Made by a program: the position numbers and the translations under genes. DNA of 64,000 nt, taken from Streptomyces rubellomurinus. GTDB taxonomy: Bacteria; Actinomycetota; Actinomycetes; Streptomycetales; Streptomycetaceae. Positions within the stretch are counted from its first letter, which is position 1; each line of letters starts with the position of its first letter. The notes below the pieces were generated by a model, which did no database searches, was not told the DNA's origin, and worked only from the letters and a program-made list of their open reading frames with translations. Where the stretch lies: positions 62,001 to 126,000 of the forward strand of contig NZ_JZKH01000006.1 of assembly GCF_000961885.1 (NCBI RefSeq), read 5' to 3'. Below are positions 31,994-40,676 of the stretch, piece by piece.

Positions 31994-34555
31994 TCAGGCC
32001 GGGCCGGTGGCTCCGCGGAGGATGGATTGGCCGTCGCGGCCGCGGAGGGTGAGGGCGGCGGGGAGTACGGCGGCGGTCAGGGCGATGGCCGCGCAGCAGG
32101 TGGCGAGGGTGGCCAGCACGCCCCAGGGGACGACGGCCGGGGTCGGGCCGACGAGGTGGGTGAGTGCGGCCCAGGAGCCGCCGACGCTGAGGGCCGTGCC
32201 GAGGGCGCCGAGGAGGGTGCCGGCGGCCACGCACAGCAGGGTTTCGACGGCGACGGCGCGCAGCACCTGGGCCTTGGTGGCGCCGGCCAGGCGGAGCAGG
32301 GAGAGTTCCCGCCGCCGGTCGGTGACGGTCATGACCAGCGAGTTGGCGAGCGCGATCGCCGCGTAGCAGATCGCCAGGCCGAGGATCATCAGCAGGGCGT
32401 TCCAGGAGGCCTCTTCGGTGCTGTCGGTGGCACCCGACCAGATCTCCTCCGGGGTGGCGAGCCGGGCGCCGAGCCCGTCCACGGCGGTCCGCAGCGCGGT
32501 GGCGGCCTGCTGCCGGTCGGCGCCGGGCAGCAGCCGCAGGTCGATCCGGTCGGTGAGGGCCGGGCCGCCGACGCCGCCGGTGACGGCGTCGGCCGGGGTG
32601 ACCCAGGCCTGGACGGCCTCGGCGCCGGTGCCGAGCAGGGCGGCGACCCGCAGGCTGCGCGGCGTGCCGTCGGCCAGCCGGACGTCCACCTGCTGCCCGA
32701 CCTGCGGCGAGCCGGGCCAGGTGCGGCTGAGCACGACCGAGCCGGGGCGCAGGTCGGCGAGCGAGCCCGCCACGACGGGCAGGCGGTCGACCTCGGCGAG
32801 TGCGGCCGGGTCGGCGGCGGCGGCGCGGAAGGGCACCAGGGACTGGCCGGTCACGTCGGCGGCCAGGACGGCGGTCGGGGTGGTCACCAGCGCCCGCACG
32901 CCGGGTACGGCGCGGACGCGGTCGACCACGGCCCGGTTGAGCCCCGGCGTGCCGGCCGGGGTGACGACGAAGTCGGCGGCGGCGAGCCGGTTGCGGACCT
33001 CGGTGACCTGCGCGCGGTTGATGGTGTCGATGCTGCCGAGCAGGCAGCCGGCGAAGGCGACGATCAGCACCACCGGGGTGGTGGTCGCGGCGGTGCGCCG
33101 GAAGGCGGTGAGCGAGCTCTGCCGGGCGGTGGCCCAGACGATGCCGCCGCCGTCCTCGGCGGTGCGCCCGCGCAGCCGGGCCGCGAGGCCGGGCAGCAGG
33201 GTCAGCAGCCGGATCGTCGGCCCGGCCAGCACGCCCGCCAGCAGCACGCAGCCGGCGACGACGGCGAGCAGCAGGCTGAGTGAGTCGGCGGCGTTGGCGG
33301 CCGCGTCGGGCCAGTACTCGGCGGTGACCGCGACGGCCGCGAGCGCGCCGCCCAGCACCAGCAGGCCGGCGGTCCAGCGGAAGGCCAGCGAGAGCCGCGA
33401 GGGCCGTTCGACGTCGGCGTCGGCGAGCGCCTCTCCGGGGCTGATCAGCCCGGCCTTGAGCGAGGAGAGCAGCACGCCGCCGAGGGCGGTGAGCAGCCCG
33501 ATCACGGCGGCGGTCAGCAGCGCCCACCAGGCGATCGGGACGGTGAAGCCGGGCGGTACCAGGTCGCGTTCGACCAGCCAGCGGCCGGCCGGCGCCGCCC
33601 CGGCCGCGCCGAGCGCGCACCCGGCGGCGGAGGCGAGCACGCCGACCACCAGGGCCTCCCGGTGGACCAGGGTGCGCAGTTGGCGGCGGGTGGCGCCGAT
33701 CAGCCGCAGCAGCGCGAGTTCGCGGCGGCGCTGGGCGATCGACAGGGCGAAGGTGCCGGCCACCACGAAGACGGCGGTGCCGGCGGAGACCGCGGCGGAC
33801 AGGCCGAGCGGGGTCTGGACGTCCTCCAGCCGGTGGCTGACCTCGGCGTGGTGCGGGTCGGCCTGGGCGCGGTCGCCGCCGGTGAGCACCCGGGCGACGT
33901 GCTCGCCGCCGGCGGCGAACACGGCCCGGCGCACCGCGTCGGCCGGGCCGAACGCGGCCAGCACGCCGACCGAGGGGCAGTACCGGGCGGCCTGCGCGTC
34001 GGTGAAGAAGACGGCGTGTTCGAACGGCTCCGCCTCGGTGACGCCGGAGACCGTCGCGGTGTGCGGGCCGTCCGCGGTGACGTACCGGACCGGCCGGCCG
34101 ACCTGCTCCGGGCTGCCGCCGCCGAGGACGACCTGGTCGTCGGCGGCGGGCGCGGAACCGGCCGTCAGGCGGTAGCCGCCGAGCTCGGCGGCGGACCAGG
34201 CGCGGCCGACCTGCGAGCTCGGGCCGTCCGCGAGCTGGGCGTAGAAGGTGCGGTCCGGGACGGCGCGGCCGGTCGCGGCGACGGCGGCGATCAGCTCGGG
34301 CGACAGGCCCGGCTGGGCGGCGACCGGGGTCGTCGAGGTCTCGCCGGTCGCGGTCCGGAAGTCCACGCCGAGGTTCGCGGTCACCAGGACGGGTGCCTGC
34401 GAGAAGCGCTGGCGGCCCTGGTCGGGGACGTCGGTGGTGGCGGCGATGACCAGGACGGAGACGGCCATCAGGGCGACCCCGCAGGTCAGCGCGACGAAGC
34501 TGCCGACGAAGGAGGCCCAGCGCAGCCGGACGGAGGCGAGGGCGAGCGTCAGCAT
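31994..34555 (-). CDS. MacB/FtsX-type ABC transporter permease
   Basis: 853-residue permease with two FtsX halves: helix at residues 15-40, extracellular region to about 260, helix cluster 270-460, second-half helix near 495, extracellular part and terminal helices 700-845. Same architecture as the protein at 15699 but only distantly similar. It overlaps the preceding ATPase gene by seven bases, showing co-translation. The substrate is unknown; such pairs in Streptomyces often act in antibiotic or envelope stress. Confidence 0.88.
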   Translation of the reverse strand: MLTLALASVRLRWASFVGSFVALTCGVALMAVSVLVIAATTDVPDQGRQRFSQAPVLVTANLGVDFRTATGETSTTPVAAQPGLSPELIAAVAATGRAVPDRTFYAQLADGPSSQVGRAWSAAELGGYRLTAGSAPAADDQVVLGGGSPEQVGRPVRYVTADGPHTATVSGVTEAEPFEHAVFFTDAQAARYCPSVGVLAAFGPADAVRRAVFAAGGEHVARVLTGGDRAQADPHHAEVSHRLEDVQTPLGLSAAVSAGTAVFVVAGTFALSIAQRRRELALLRLIGATRRQLRTLVHREALVVGVLASAAGCALGAAGAAPAGRWLVERDLVPPGFTVPIAWWALLTAAVIGLLTALGGVLLSSLKAGLISPGEALADADVERPSRLSLAFRWTAGLLVLGGALAAVAVTAEYWPDAAANAADSLSLLLAVVAGCVLLAGVLAGPTIRLLTLLPGLAARLRGRTAEDGGGIVWATARQSSLTAFRRTAATTTPVVLIVAFAGCLLGSIDTINRAQVTEVRNRLAAADFVVTPAGTPGLNRAVVDRVRAVPGVRALVTTPTAVLAADVTGQSLVPFRAAAADPAALAEVDRLPVVAGSLADLRPGSVVLSRTWPGSPQVGQQVDVRLADGTPRSLRVAALLGTGAEAVQAWVTPADAVTGGVGGPALTDRIDLRLLPGADRQQAATALRTAVDGLGARLATPEEIWSGATDSTEEASWNALLMILGLAICYAAIALANSLVMTVTDRRRELSLLRLAGATKAQVLRAVAVETLLCVAAGTLLGALGTALSVGGSWAALTHLVGPTPAVVPWGVLATLATCCAAIALTAAVLPAALTLRGRDGQSILRGATGPA

Positions 34556-35361
34556 GCGACGGCCTCCTGCGCGGTTTCCGGCGCGGTCACGGTTTCCGGC
34601 GCGGTTTCCGGCGCGGTTTCCAGCGCGGTCATCCGGGCGGCGACCTGCTCGGCGGTCGGCCGCTCCAGCTCGCCCGCCAGCCGGCCGTCCCGGAGGAAGA
34701 CCACCCGGTCCGCGTAGGAGGCGGCGACCGGGTCGTGGGTGACCATGACCACGGCCCGGGTGGGGTCGTCGGCCATGTCGCGCAGCAGGGCGAGGACTTC
34801 GCGGCCGCTGGTGGTGTCCAGCGCGCCGGTCGGCTCGTCGGCGAGCAGGACGGCCGGGCGGGTGATCAGCGCCCGGGCGATGGCGACCCGCTGCTGCTGG
34901 CCCCCGGAGAGCTCGCCCGGCCGGTGCCCGGCGCGGTCGGCGAGGCCGACCGCGGCCAGCGCGGCCGTGACCTCGGCGGGTGCCGGGCGCCGGCCCGCCA
35001 GCCGGGCGGGGAGCGCCACGTTCTGGGCGGCGGTCAGGGCGGGGAGCAGGTTGAAGGACTGGAAGACGAAGCCGATCCGCTCCCGGCGCAGCACCGTCAG
35101 CTGCTTGTCGCGCAGGCCGCCGAGCACGGTGCCGTCGACCCGCACCTCGCCGCCGTCGATGGCCTCCAGGCCGGCGGCCGACCGCAGCAGGGTGGACTTG
35201 CCGGAGCCGGAGGGGCCCATGACGGCGGTGAAGGTCCCGAACGGGAACCCGATGCTCACCTCGGCCAGGCCCACGACGGGTTCGGGGCCGCGCCGGTAGG
35301 TCCGGCGGACGGAGCGGAGTTCGACGGCGAAGTCCGGCGGCGTGCTGCTGTTCATGATCAT
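34549..35361 (-). CDS. MacB-type ABC transporter ATP-binding protein
   Basis: 270-residue ATPase with Walker A GPSGSGKST, Q-loop VFQSFNLL, signature LSGGQQQRVAIARAL, Walker B LLADEPTGALD and switch His VTHDPVAAS. The C-terminal tail ETAPETAPETVTAPETAQE comes from a GC-rich DNA repeat near 34571-34630 and is probably unstructured. ATG codons at 35361 and 35355 are both possible; neither has a clear ribosome site. Partner of the overlapping permease. Confidence 0.9.
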   Translation of the reverse strand: MIMNSSTPPDFAVELRSVRRTYRRGPEPVVGLAEVSIGFPFGTFTAVMGPSGSGKSTLLRSAAGLEAIDGGEVRVDGTVLGGLRDKQLTVLRRERIGFVFQSFNLLPALTAAQNVALPARLAGRRPAPAEVTAALAAVGLADRAGHRPGELSGGQQQRVAIARALITRPAVLLADEPTGALDTTSGREVLALLRDMADDPTRAVVMVTHDPVAASYADRVVFLRDGRLAGELERPTAEQVAARMTALETAPETAPETVTAPETAQEAVAC

Positions 35362-35434
35362 ATTTCAGCAGGTGGGACGGGCCGCTCCCATGGCCGAGGG
35401 TTCACTTCCGGGGGTGTAGCCAGCTACACCCCAG

Positions 35435-35872
35435 CTACACCCCCAGGTCGCGGGCGGTGCTCCCGCGCGCCGCCAGGTTCCAGGTGATGATCCGCCGGGG
35501 GTGCACCCGGATGACGTCCTTGCTGAACGCGTCCGGCTGGACCGGCGGCACGTCGACGGTCACGAGTTCCGCGCGGCCCCTGATCTCGACGCCGCGGCCC
35601 CAGCCCGGCGCCACCGGGTCGTCGGCGGGGGCCAGGTCGTCGATCAGCACCGAGACCTCCGGGCAGGCCCGGGCGTTGCGGTACTTGCGGCTGCGGGCGT
35701 TGTCCGGGCCGCCGATGTCGATGGTGCCGTCGGCGTTGAGCCGGAACCCCACCGGGCGGACGTGCGGCCCGCCCCCGGGGCCGATGGTGGCCAGGCGGGC
35801 CAGCGGCTGGCCGGCGAGGTACGCGCGCTCGCGTTCGGTCAAGGTCGTGCGGAAGGTCGTGCGGAAGGTCAT
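35435..35872 (-). CDS. PPOX-class F420-dependent oxidoreductase
   Basis: Split-barrel FMN/F420-binding protein of 145 residues. Motifs of the group are LARLATIGPGGGPHVRPVGF and the C-terminal VHPRRIITWNL. The start region carries a TFRTTFRTT duplication from tandem DNA at 35840-35870, so the true start may be a downstream codon. Related Mycobacterium and Streptomyces proteins reduce or bind F420 and biliverdin-type ligands. The enzyme reaction cannot be named from sequence. Confidence 0.85.
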   Translation of the reverse strand: MTFRTTFRTTLTERERAYLAGQPLARLATIGPGGGPHVRPVGFRLNADGTIDIGGPDNARSRKYRNARACPEVSVLIDDLAPADDPVAPGWGRGVEIRGRAELVTVDVPPVQPDAFSKDVIRVHPRRIITWNLAARGSTARDLGV

Positions 35873-35906
35873 GCGGCCGACCGTAGGACCTGAAGTGCCC
35901 TTGAGG

Positions 35907-38900
35907 TCAAGGGCGTTCGACCCGGTCCGGACGCCAGGCGCGCTTCAGCTCCGCCCACCGCCGCGCCTGCTCCGGCGTCAGGGTGCCCCGCAGCTCGGCC
36001 AGCTTGAGCAGCTGCGCCTCGGTGTCGGCGCCCAGCGGCTGGGCCTCGGCGCGGTAGTGCTCGGTGAGCAGGGCGTCGAGTTCGGGGCGGGTGAGGGCCG
36101 GGTCGAGGCGCTGGGCGAGTTTGGCCATGTTGCGGTAGGAGCCCTGGAGGAGGAACGGGGGCTCGGTGCGGGCGCGGTCGTCCTGCGCGGCCGAGGCGAG
36201 GTAGGCGCGGTTGACGGCCAGGACGGTGCCGCGCAGGTGCAGCAGACCGGCCAGGACGGCGGTGGTGCGCTCGACCTCGGCGGCCGGCCAGGCGGCGCCG
36301 AGCTGCCCGCCGGGGGTGCCCGAGGCGCGTGCGAGCAGGGTGTCCAGGTCGGCCCGTTCGGCGGTGGCGAGCGCGGCCAGGTGGGGGTTGGCGGGCAGGG
36401 CGTTCTCGACGAAGCTGAGCGCGAACAGGTCCTCGCGCCCGGCGACGGCGTCGCCGAGGTTCCAGACGTCGGCGCGGTTGGCGAGCATGTCGGGCAGCCG
36501 GAACAGCCGGCCGGACTCGGTGTACGGGTTGGCGGCCATCACGACGGCGAAGCGCTTGCCGCGCAGGTCCCACGCGCGGGCCTCGCCGTCCCACACGCCG
36601 TCGATCCGGCGCTGGGCGTCGCACAGCGGGATGAAGCGTTGCAGGAACTCGGGCGAGGTGTGCTGGACGTCGTCGAGGTAGAGCAGCACGTTGTCGCCCG
36701 CGTGCAGGGCGAAGTTGAGCTTCTCCAGCTCGCGCCGGGAGGTGGCGTCGGGGGCCTCGGCCGGGTCGAGCGAGGTGACGCGGTGGCCGAGGGCGGGGCC
36801 GCTGACGGACACCAGCAGCAGGCCGAGCCGTTCGGCCAGGTACTCGACCAGGGTGGTCTTGCCGTAGCCGGGCGGGGAGACGAGCAGCAGCAGGCCGCTG
36901 CGGTCGACGGGCCCGCCGGCCTCGGCGGTGCCGAGCTGCTTGGCGAGGTTGTCGCCGACCAGCGGCAGGTACACCTGGTCGATGAGCCGGTTGCGGACGA
37001 AGCCGTTGAGCGGTGCCGGCCGGTACTGGTCGAGCCGCAGCCGGGCGTGCTCGGCGGCCAGCAGCTCGGTGCGCAGCCGCTGGTAGGCACGGTGGCCGGG
37101 CACCTCCACCGCCTCGAACTCCCGTACCCGAGCCAGCAGTTCGTCCAGCCGCAGGTCCAACGCGCCGCCCCGGACCCGCGGGTGGTCGCCGAGCAGGCCG
37201 GTCAGCCGGGCGCCGACCGCGCCCTCGGCGGCGCGGCGCGGCAGCGCGGGGCAGAGCAGTGCGGCGGCGGCCTCGGCGAGGTCGCCGGGGTCGGCGTCGG
37301 TGGCGGCCGACTCCAGCCAGGCGGCGGCGAGTTGGCGTCGTACGGGCAGCAGCGAGGGCTCGTCCGGCAGCGCGGTGAGCGCCTCCGTCAGCCCGGCCGA
37401 CTCGGGCGCGGCGCGGAACTTGTCGAGCAGCGCCGAGGCCCCCGTCGAGTACGCGAACACCGGCTCGGCGGCGGCGAGTTCGGCCACCAGGTACTGGCCG
37501 GCCCCCGCCGCACCCGGGACGAACTCCGCCACCGCGGCCCCGAGTTCGGCCGCCAGCTCGTCCAGCGCCGGGACGGCCACCCCGAAGGCCCGCCGGGCGA
37601 GGGCCAGCGAGCGGGCCCGGGTGTGCCAGACCAGCCGCTGCCGCTCGTCCGTGCCGTGCGCCCAGTACAGCTGCGCGGCCGCCCGGGCCTCGGCCGGGTG
37701 CCGCAGCAGCCCGGCCCGGGCGTCGAGTCGCAGCAGCGCGCCGAGCAGCAGCGCCGCGTCGTGGTCGTGCACCCCGCGCTGGTAGCCCTCGTCGGGCCGC
37801 TGCTCGGCGGCCCGCCGCACGTACTCCAGCAGGTCGAGGTCCGGCGGGAGCGCCCCCGGTTCGGCGGCCAGCAGCAGGCTCGCCGCCAGGTACTCGGCGC
37901 GGTACAGCGCGGGCGTCTCGGAGGGCAGCGGCCGCGCCCAGTAGCGTTCGGTGGCGGCGAAGGCCGGGTCGGTGACGGGGGAGCGGTAGTCGGTGCCGGT
38001 GAGGGTGAAGGCGGGGCGGCCGCGCCAGGGCAGCAGGGTGAGTTCGGGCCGCTGGGTGGTGACGGCGAACAGGTGGCGGCCGAGCCGCAGGGTGCCGGGG
38101 CCGTCGCCGGCGAGTTCGGCGCGGTCGCGCAGCGCGCGGCGGGCCCGGCCACGGGCGGCGCGCAGCCGTCCGGTCAGCTCCTCGGCCCGGACCCGGTCGC
38201 CGAGTTCGGTCAACCGAGCGGCCAGGTCGCGGAGTTTGACGGCGGTCGGGTCGGCGGCGAAGGCGGCGTCGATCTCGGCGGCGGTGTCGAGCGCGGCGAG
38301 CCGCCGGTGCAGGGTGTCGAGGATGCGGTCGGCGGAGGCGGCCAGCCGGTCGGCGCGGCGGGCGCGCTCCTCCAGCAGGTGCTGGCGGCGGGCGGTGAGC
38401 GCGTCGTGGATCTCGGCGCGCCGGTCGGCGAGCTGCTCGCCGAGGGCCGGGTCGGCGTCGGCGAAGCGGGTCTCCAGCTGTTCGATCCGCAGCAGCAGCC
38501 GGCCGAGCTGGTCGTCGCAGGACTCGGGGGTGTCGGCGGCGGCGAGCGCGGCGGTGACGGCCTGGGCGAGCAGGGCCGTCTCGGCGGCGAACTCGGCGGC
38601 GGCCTCCCGGGTGCGCAGCTCGCGGCGGCGGACGGTGAGCGCGGCGCGGGCCCGGTTGAGCAGGCCGAGGACGTCGGCGAGCCGGTCGAGGACGGCGGTG
38701 CGGGTGGTGGCGTCGGCCAGGTCGAGGGTGCCGACCAGTTCGGAGACGGTCTGCAGGGCCTCGCTCTGCTCGCCCAGGCGCTCGAACAGCGGCGCGGCCT
38801 CGGCGGCGGTCGCGATCGCGGCGCAGGCCTCGGCGAGGTCGCCGGCCCGGCGGCGGTGCGGTGCGAAGGCGGTCGGCTCGGCGAGCCGGTCGACGGCCCG

Positions 38901-40643
38901 TCCGGCGGCCTCGGCCAGGCCCTCGGCGAGGTGCGCGGCGAGCGCGTCCACCCGGTCGACGCGGACGCGCGGCAGTTCGCGCAGCGCCTCCACCCGGCCC
39001 TGGGCGCGGCGCAGCCCGGCCAGCCGGTCGACCCACTCGGCGGCGTCGGCCAGGGTCTCGCCGCGCGCGGTGCGCAGCAGGCCCTCGACGTGCTCGGCGG
39101 CCTCCGCGACCTGGCCGGCGGCGTGCGCGGTGAGCTGGGCGATCGCCTCGTACTCGGCGATGACCCGGCGGGCGGTGTCGTGGATCTCGGCGAGCGGTGC
39201 GGCGAGGTCGCCGAGGCCGTCCTGGCCGAGCCAGTGGTGCCGGTCGGCGGTGCGGGTGCAGGCGGCGAGGACGGCCCGGTGGCCGGCCGGGGTGTCGGCG
39301 CCGGCGGCGGCGAGCCGGGCGAGGGCGAGGCAGTCGGCGAGGCCGCGGACCAGGTCGGCGTTGCCGATCCGGGCCAGCGGGCCGTGGCCGGGCGGCTGTT
39401 CGGCGGCGTGCCGCTCGCTGGTGAACGGGGTCCGCCACAGCTGGACGGGGTGCATCCGGGCGGGCCCGTCCTCGGCGGGGCGCAGGGCGATCAGGGTGCC
39501 GTCGTCGAGCAGCGCGTAGCCCTGGCAGGCGAGCGGGGCGGCGGCCTCCTGACGGACGGAGTTGTACGGCTGGAGCAGGGCGCGGCCGTCGACGGGGGAG
39601 CGGAACTCGTACAGCACGTCCTCGCCGTTGGGCGAGACGACGGTGCGCTCGTACGCGAGGCCGTCCACCGGCTGGTCGAAGGTGCGCACGGTGCCGTCCG
39701 CGAGGTGGCAGCCGCCGGGGAAGGCGACGCCCTGGTCGGCGGGCAGCCGCAGGCAGGCCTGGCCGAGCGCGTCGATCCGGGTGACGGTGCCGGTGGGCAG
39801 GTGGACGACCAGGTGCCGGACGGTCTCCTCCTGGTACGGGCGCACCCGTACGAGCAGCAGGGTGCCCAGGCGGGCGTGGGCGATCCGGGCGTCGGCGAGG
39901 GTCTGCAGCGCCTCGGCCAGTGGCTCGTGGTGCAGTGCGCGGCCGTCCGGGGCGGTGAGGGTGAGCCGGCCGCCGTCGACGCCGAGGTGGAGCTCCCCGG
40001 CGAGGTCGGCGCGCGGCGGGGTGCCGGGGGCGGCGGGCAGCTGGTCGTCGCGGGTGAGCGGCGTCCAGTCGAGCTGCTGCCCGTCCGCCGGGGTGTGGTC
40101 GCGCTCGCCGCGGCCGTCGTGGTAGCTCGGCCGCCCCTCGTCGGGGGCGAGCCAGCGCAGGACGCGGACGTCGGCGGCGGCCGGGCCGGTGCGGAAGACG
40201 GCGAGCAGCCGGCCGGCGGTCGGGCGCAGCCGGTCCAGCCGGGCGTCGCGGAAGTAGCGGCGCAGGTCGGCGAGGTCCTGGCGCAGCCGGGGGTCGTCGA
40301 GCAGGGTGCCCGCGGCGGGCGCGGGGGAGAGGTCGGGGTGGTGGACGGTGAGGGCCGCGGTGAAGTCCTCGTCGTCGCCGCCGGGTTCGACGGGCCGGGT
40401 GCCGAGCAGGAGCAGCCCGCCGGCGGCGGTGAGGTCCTGCGGCAGGCAGGCCCGGGCGGTGGTGAGCCGTCCGGTGCCGGCCAGCCGCAGCTCCCCGCCG
40501 CCGAACTCGGCGACCCGGCGGGCGTTCAACGCCGTGGCCCGGTCGGCGAGTTCGGCGGCGGCCCGGGCGAGCCGGTCGCGCAGGACCTCGTAGGTGCCGG
40601 CGTCGAGCCGGGTGTCGGAGGCGGAGGCGGCGGTGGCGTCCAC
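35907..40643 (-). CDS. Giant AAA+ ATPase (DNA repair ATPase family), flotillin-associated
   Basis: 1578 residues. An N-terminal beta-rich region (1-400) has repeated short beta-hairpin or propeller-like patterns; a long helical/coiled-coil middle (430-900) is rich in Ala, Leu, Arg and Glu; an intermediate domain spans 900-1200; the AAA+ domain is at the C-terminus. Walker A PPGYGKTT is at about 1258, Walker B VLLYLDDV at about 1318 and a sensor-like VVMAANPY near 1366. Similar proteins are named DNA repair ATPase in databases, without direct proof. GTG 40643 has GAGGA upstream. It is the last gene of an operon with a flotillin and an NfeD-like protein. Confidence 0.85.
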   Translation of the reverse strand: MDATAASASDTRLDAGTYEVLRDRLARAAAELADRATALNARRVAEFGGGELRLAGTGRLTTARACLPQDLTAAGGLLLLGTRPVEPGGDDEDFTAALTVHHPDLSPAPAAGTLLDDPRLRQDLADLRRYFRDARLDRLRPTAGRLLAVFRTGPAAADVRVLRWLAPDEGRPSYHDGRGERDHTPADGQQLDWTPLTRDDQLPAAPGTPPRADLAGELHLGVDGGRLTLTAPDGRALHHEPLAEALQTLADARIAHARLGTLLLVRVRPYQEETVRHLVVHLPTGTVTRIDALGQACLRLPADQGVAFPGGCHLADGTVRTFDQPVDGLAYERTVVSPNGEDVLYEFRSPVDGRALLQPYNSVRQEAAAPLACQGYALLDDGTLIALRPAEDGPARMHPVQLWRTPFTSERHAAEQPPGHGPLARIGNADLVRGLADCLALARLAAAGADTPAGHRAVLAACTRTADRHHWLGQDGLGDLAAPLAEIHDTARRVIAEYEAIAQLTAHAAGQVAEAAEHVEGLLRTARGETLADAAEWVDRLAGLRRAQGRVEALRELPRVRVDRVDALAAHLAEGLAEAAGRAVDRLAEPTAFAPHRRRAGDLAEACAAIATAAEAAPLFERLGEQSEALQTVSELVGTLDLADATTRTAVLDRLADVLGLLNRARAALTVRRRELRTREAAAEFAAETALLAQAVTAALAAADTPESCDDQLGRLLLRIEQLETRFADADPALGEQLADRRAEIHDALTARRQHLLEERARRADRLAASADRILDTLHRRLAALDTAAEIDAAFAADPTAVKLRDLAARLTELGDRVRAEELTGRLRAARGRARRALRDRAELAGDGPGTLRLGRHLFAVTTQRPELTLLPWRGRPAFTLTGTDYRSPVTDPAFAATERYWARPLPSETPALYRAEYLAASLLLAAEPGALPPDLDLLEYVRRAAEQRPDEGYQRGVHDHDAALLLGALLRLDARAGLLRHPAEARAAAQLYWAHGTDERQRLVWHTRARSLALARRAFGVAVPALDELAAELGAAVAEFVPGAAGAGQYLVAELAAAEPVFAYSTGASALLDKFRAAPESAGLTEALTALPDEPSLLPVRRQLAAAWLESAATDADPGDLAEAAAALLCPALPRRAAEGAVGARLTGLLGDHPRVRGGALDLRLDELLARVREFEAVEVPGHRAYQRLRTELLAAEHARLRLDQYRPAPLNGFVRNRLIDQVYLPLVGDNLAKQLGTAEAGGPVDRSGLLLLVSPPGYGKTTLVEYLAERLGLLLVSVSGPALGHRVTSLDPAEAPDATSRRELEKLNFALHAGDNVLLYLDDVQHTSPEFLQRFIPLCDAQRRIDGVWDGEARAWDLRGKRFAVVMAANPYTESGRLFRLPDMLANRADVWNLGDAVAGREDLFALSFVENALPANPHLAALATAERADLDTLLARASGTPGGQLGAAWPAAEVERTTAVLAGLLHLRGTVLAVNRAYLASAAQDDRARTEPPFLLQGSYRNMAKLAQRLDPALTRPELDALLTEHYRAEAQPLGADTEAQLLKLAELRGTLTPEQARRWAELKRAWRPDRVERP

Positions 40644-40676
40644 GGTCAGTTCCTCAGGTGTGCGGTGCGGGGGTGA

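Noticed and set aside
15699..35361. The two MacB-type transporters as one duplicated locus
   Set aside because: The permeases have similar architecture but diverged sequences, and only the first is paired with a two-component system and shared operator; a common origin is old at best.
35457..40676. Very long + strand open frame antisense to the AAA+ ATPase gene
   Set aside because: High-GC sequence leaves stop codons rare on the opposite strand. The frame reads as low-complexity Gly/Arg/Gln/Val, has no domain motifs and no ribosome site, and lies opposite a strongly supported gene.
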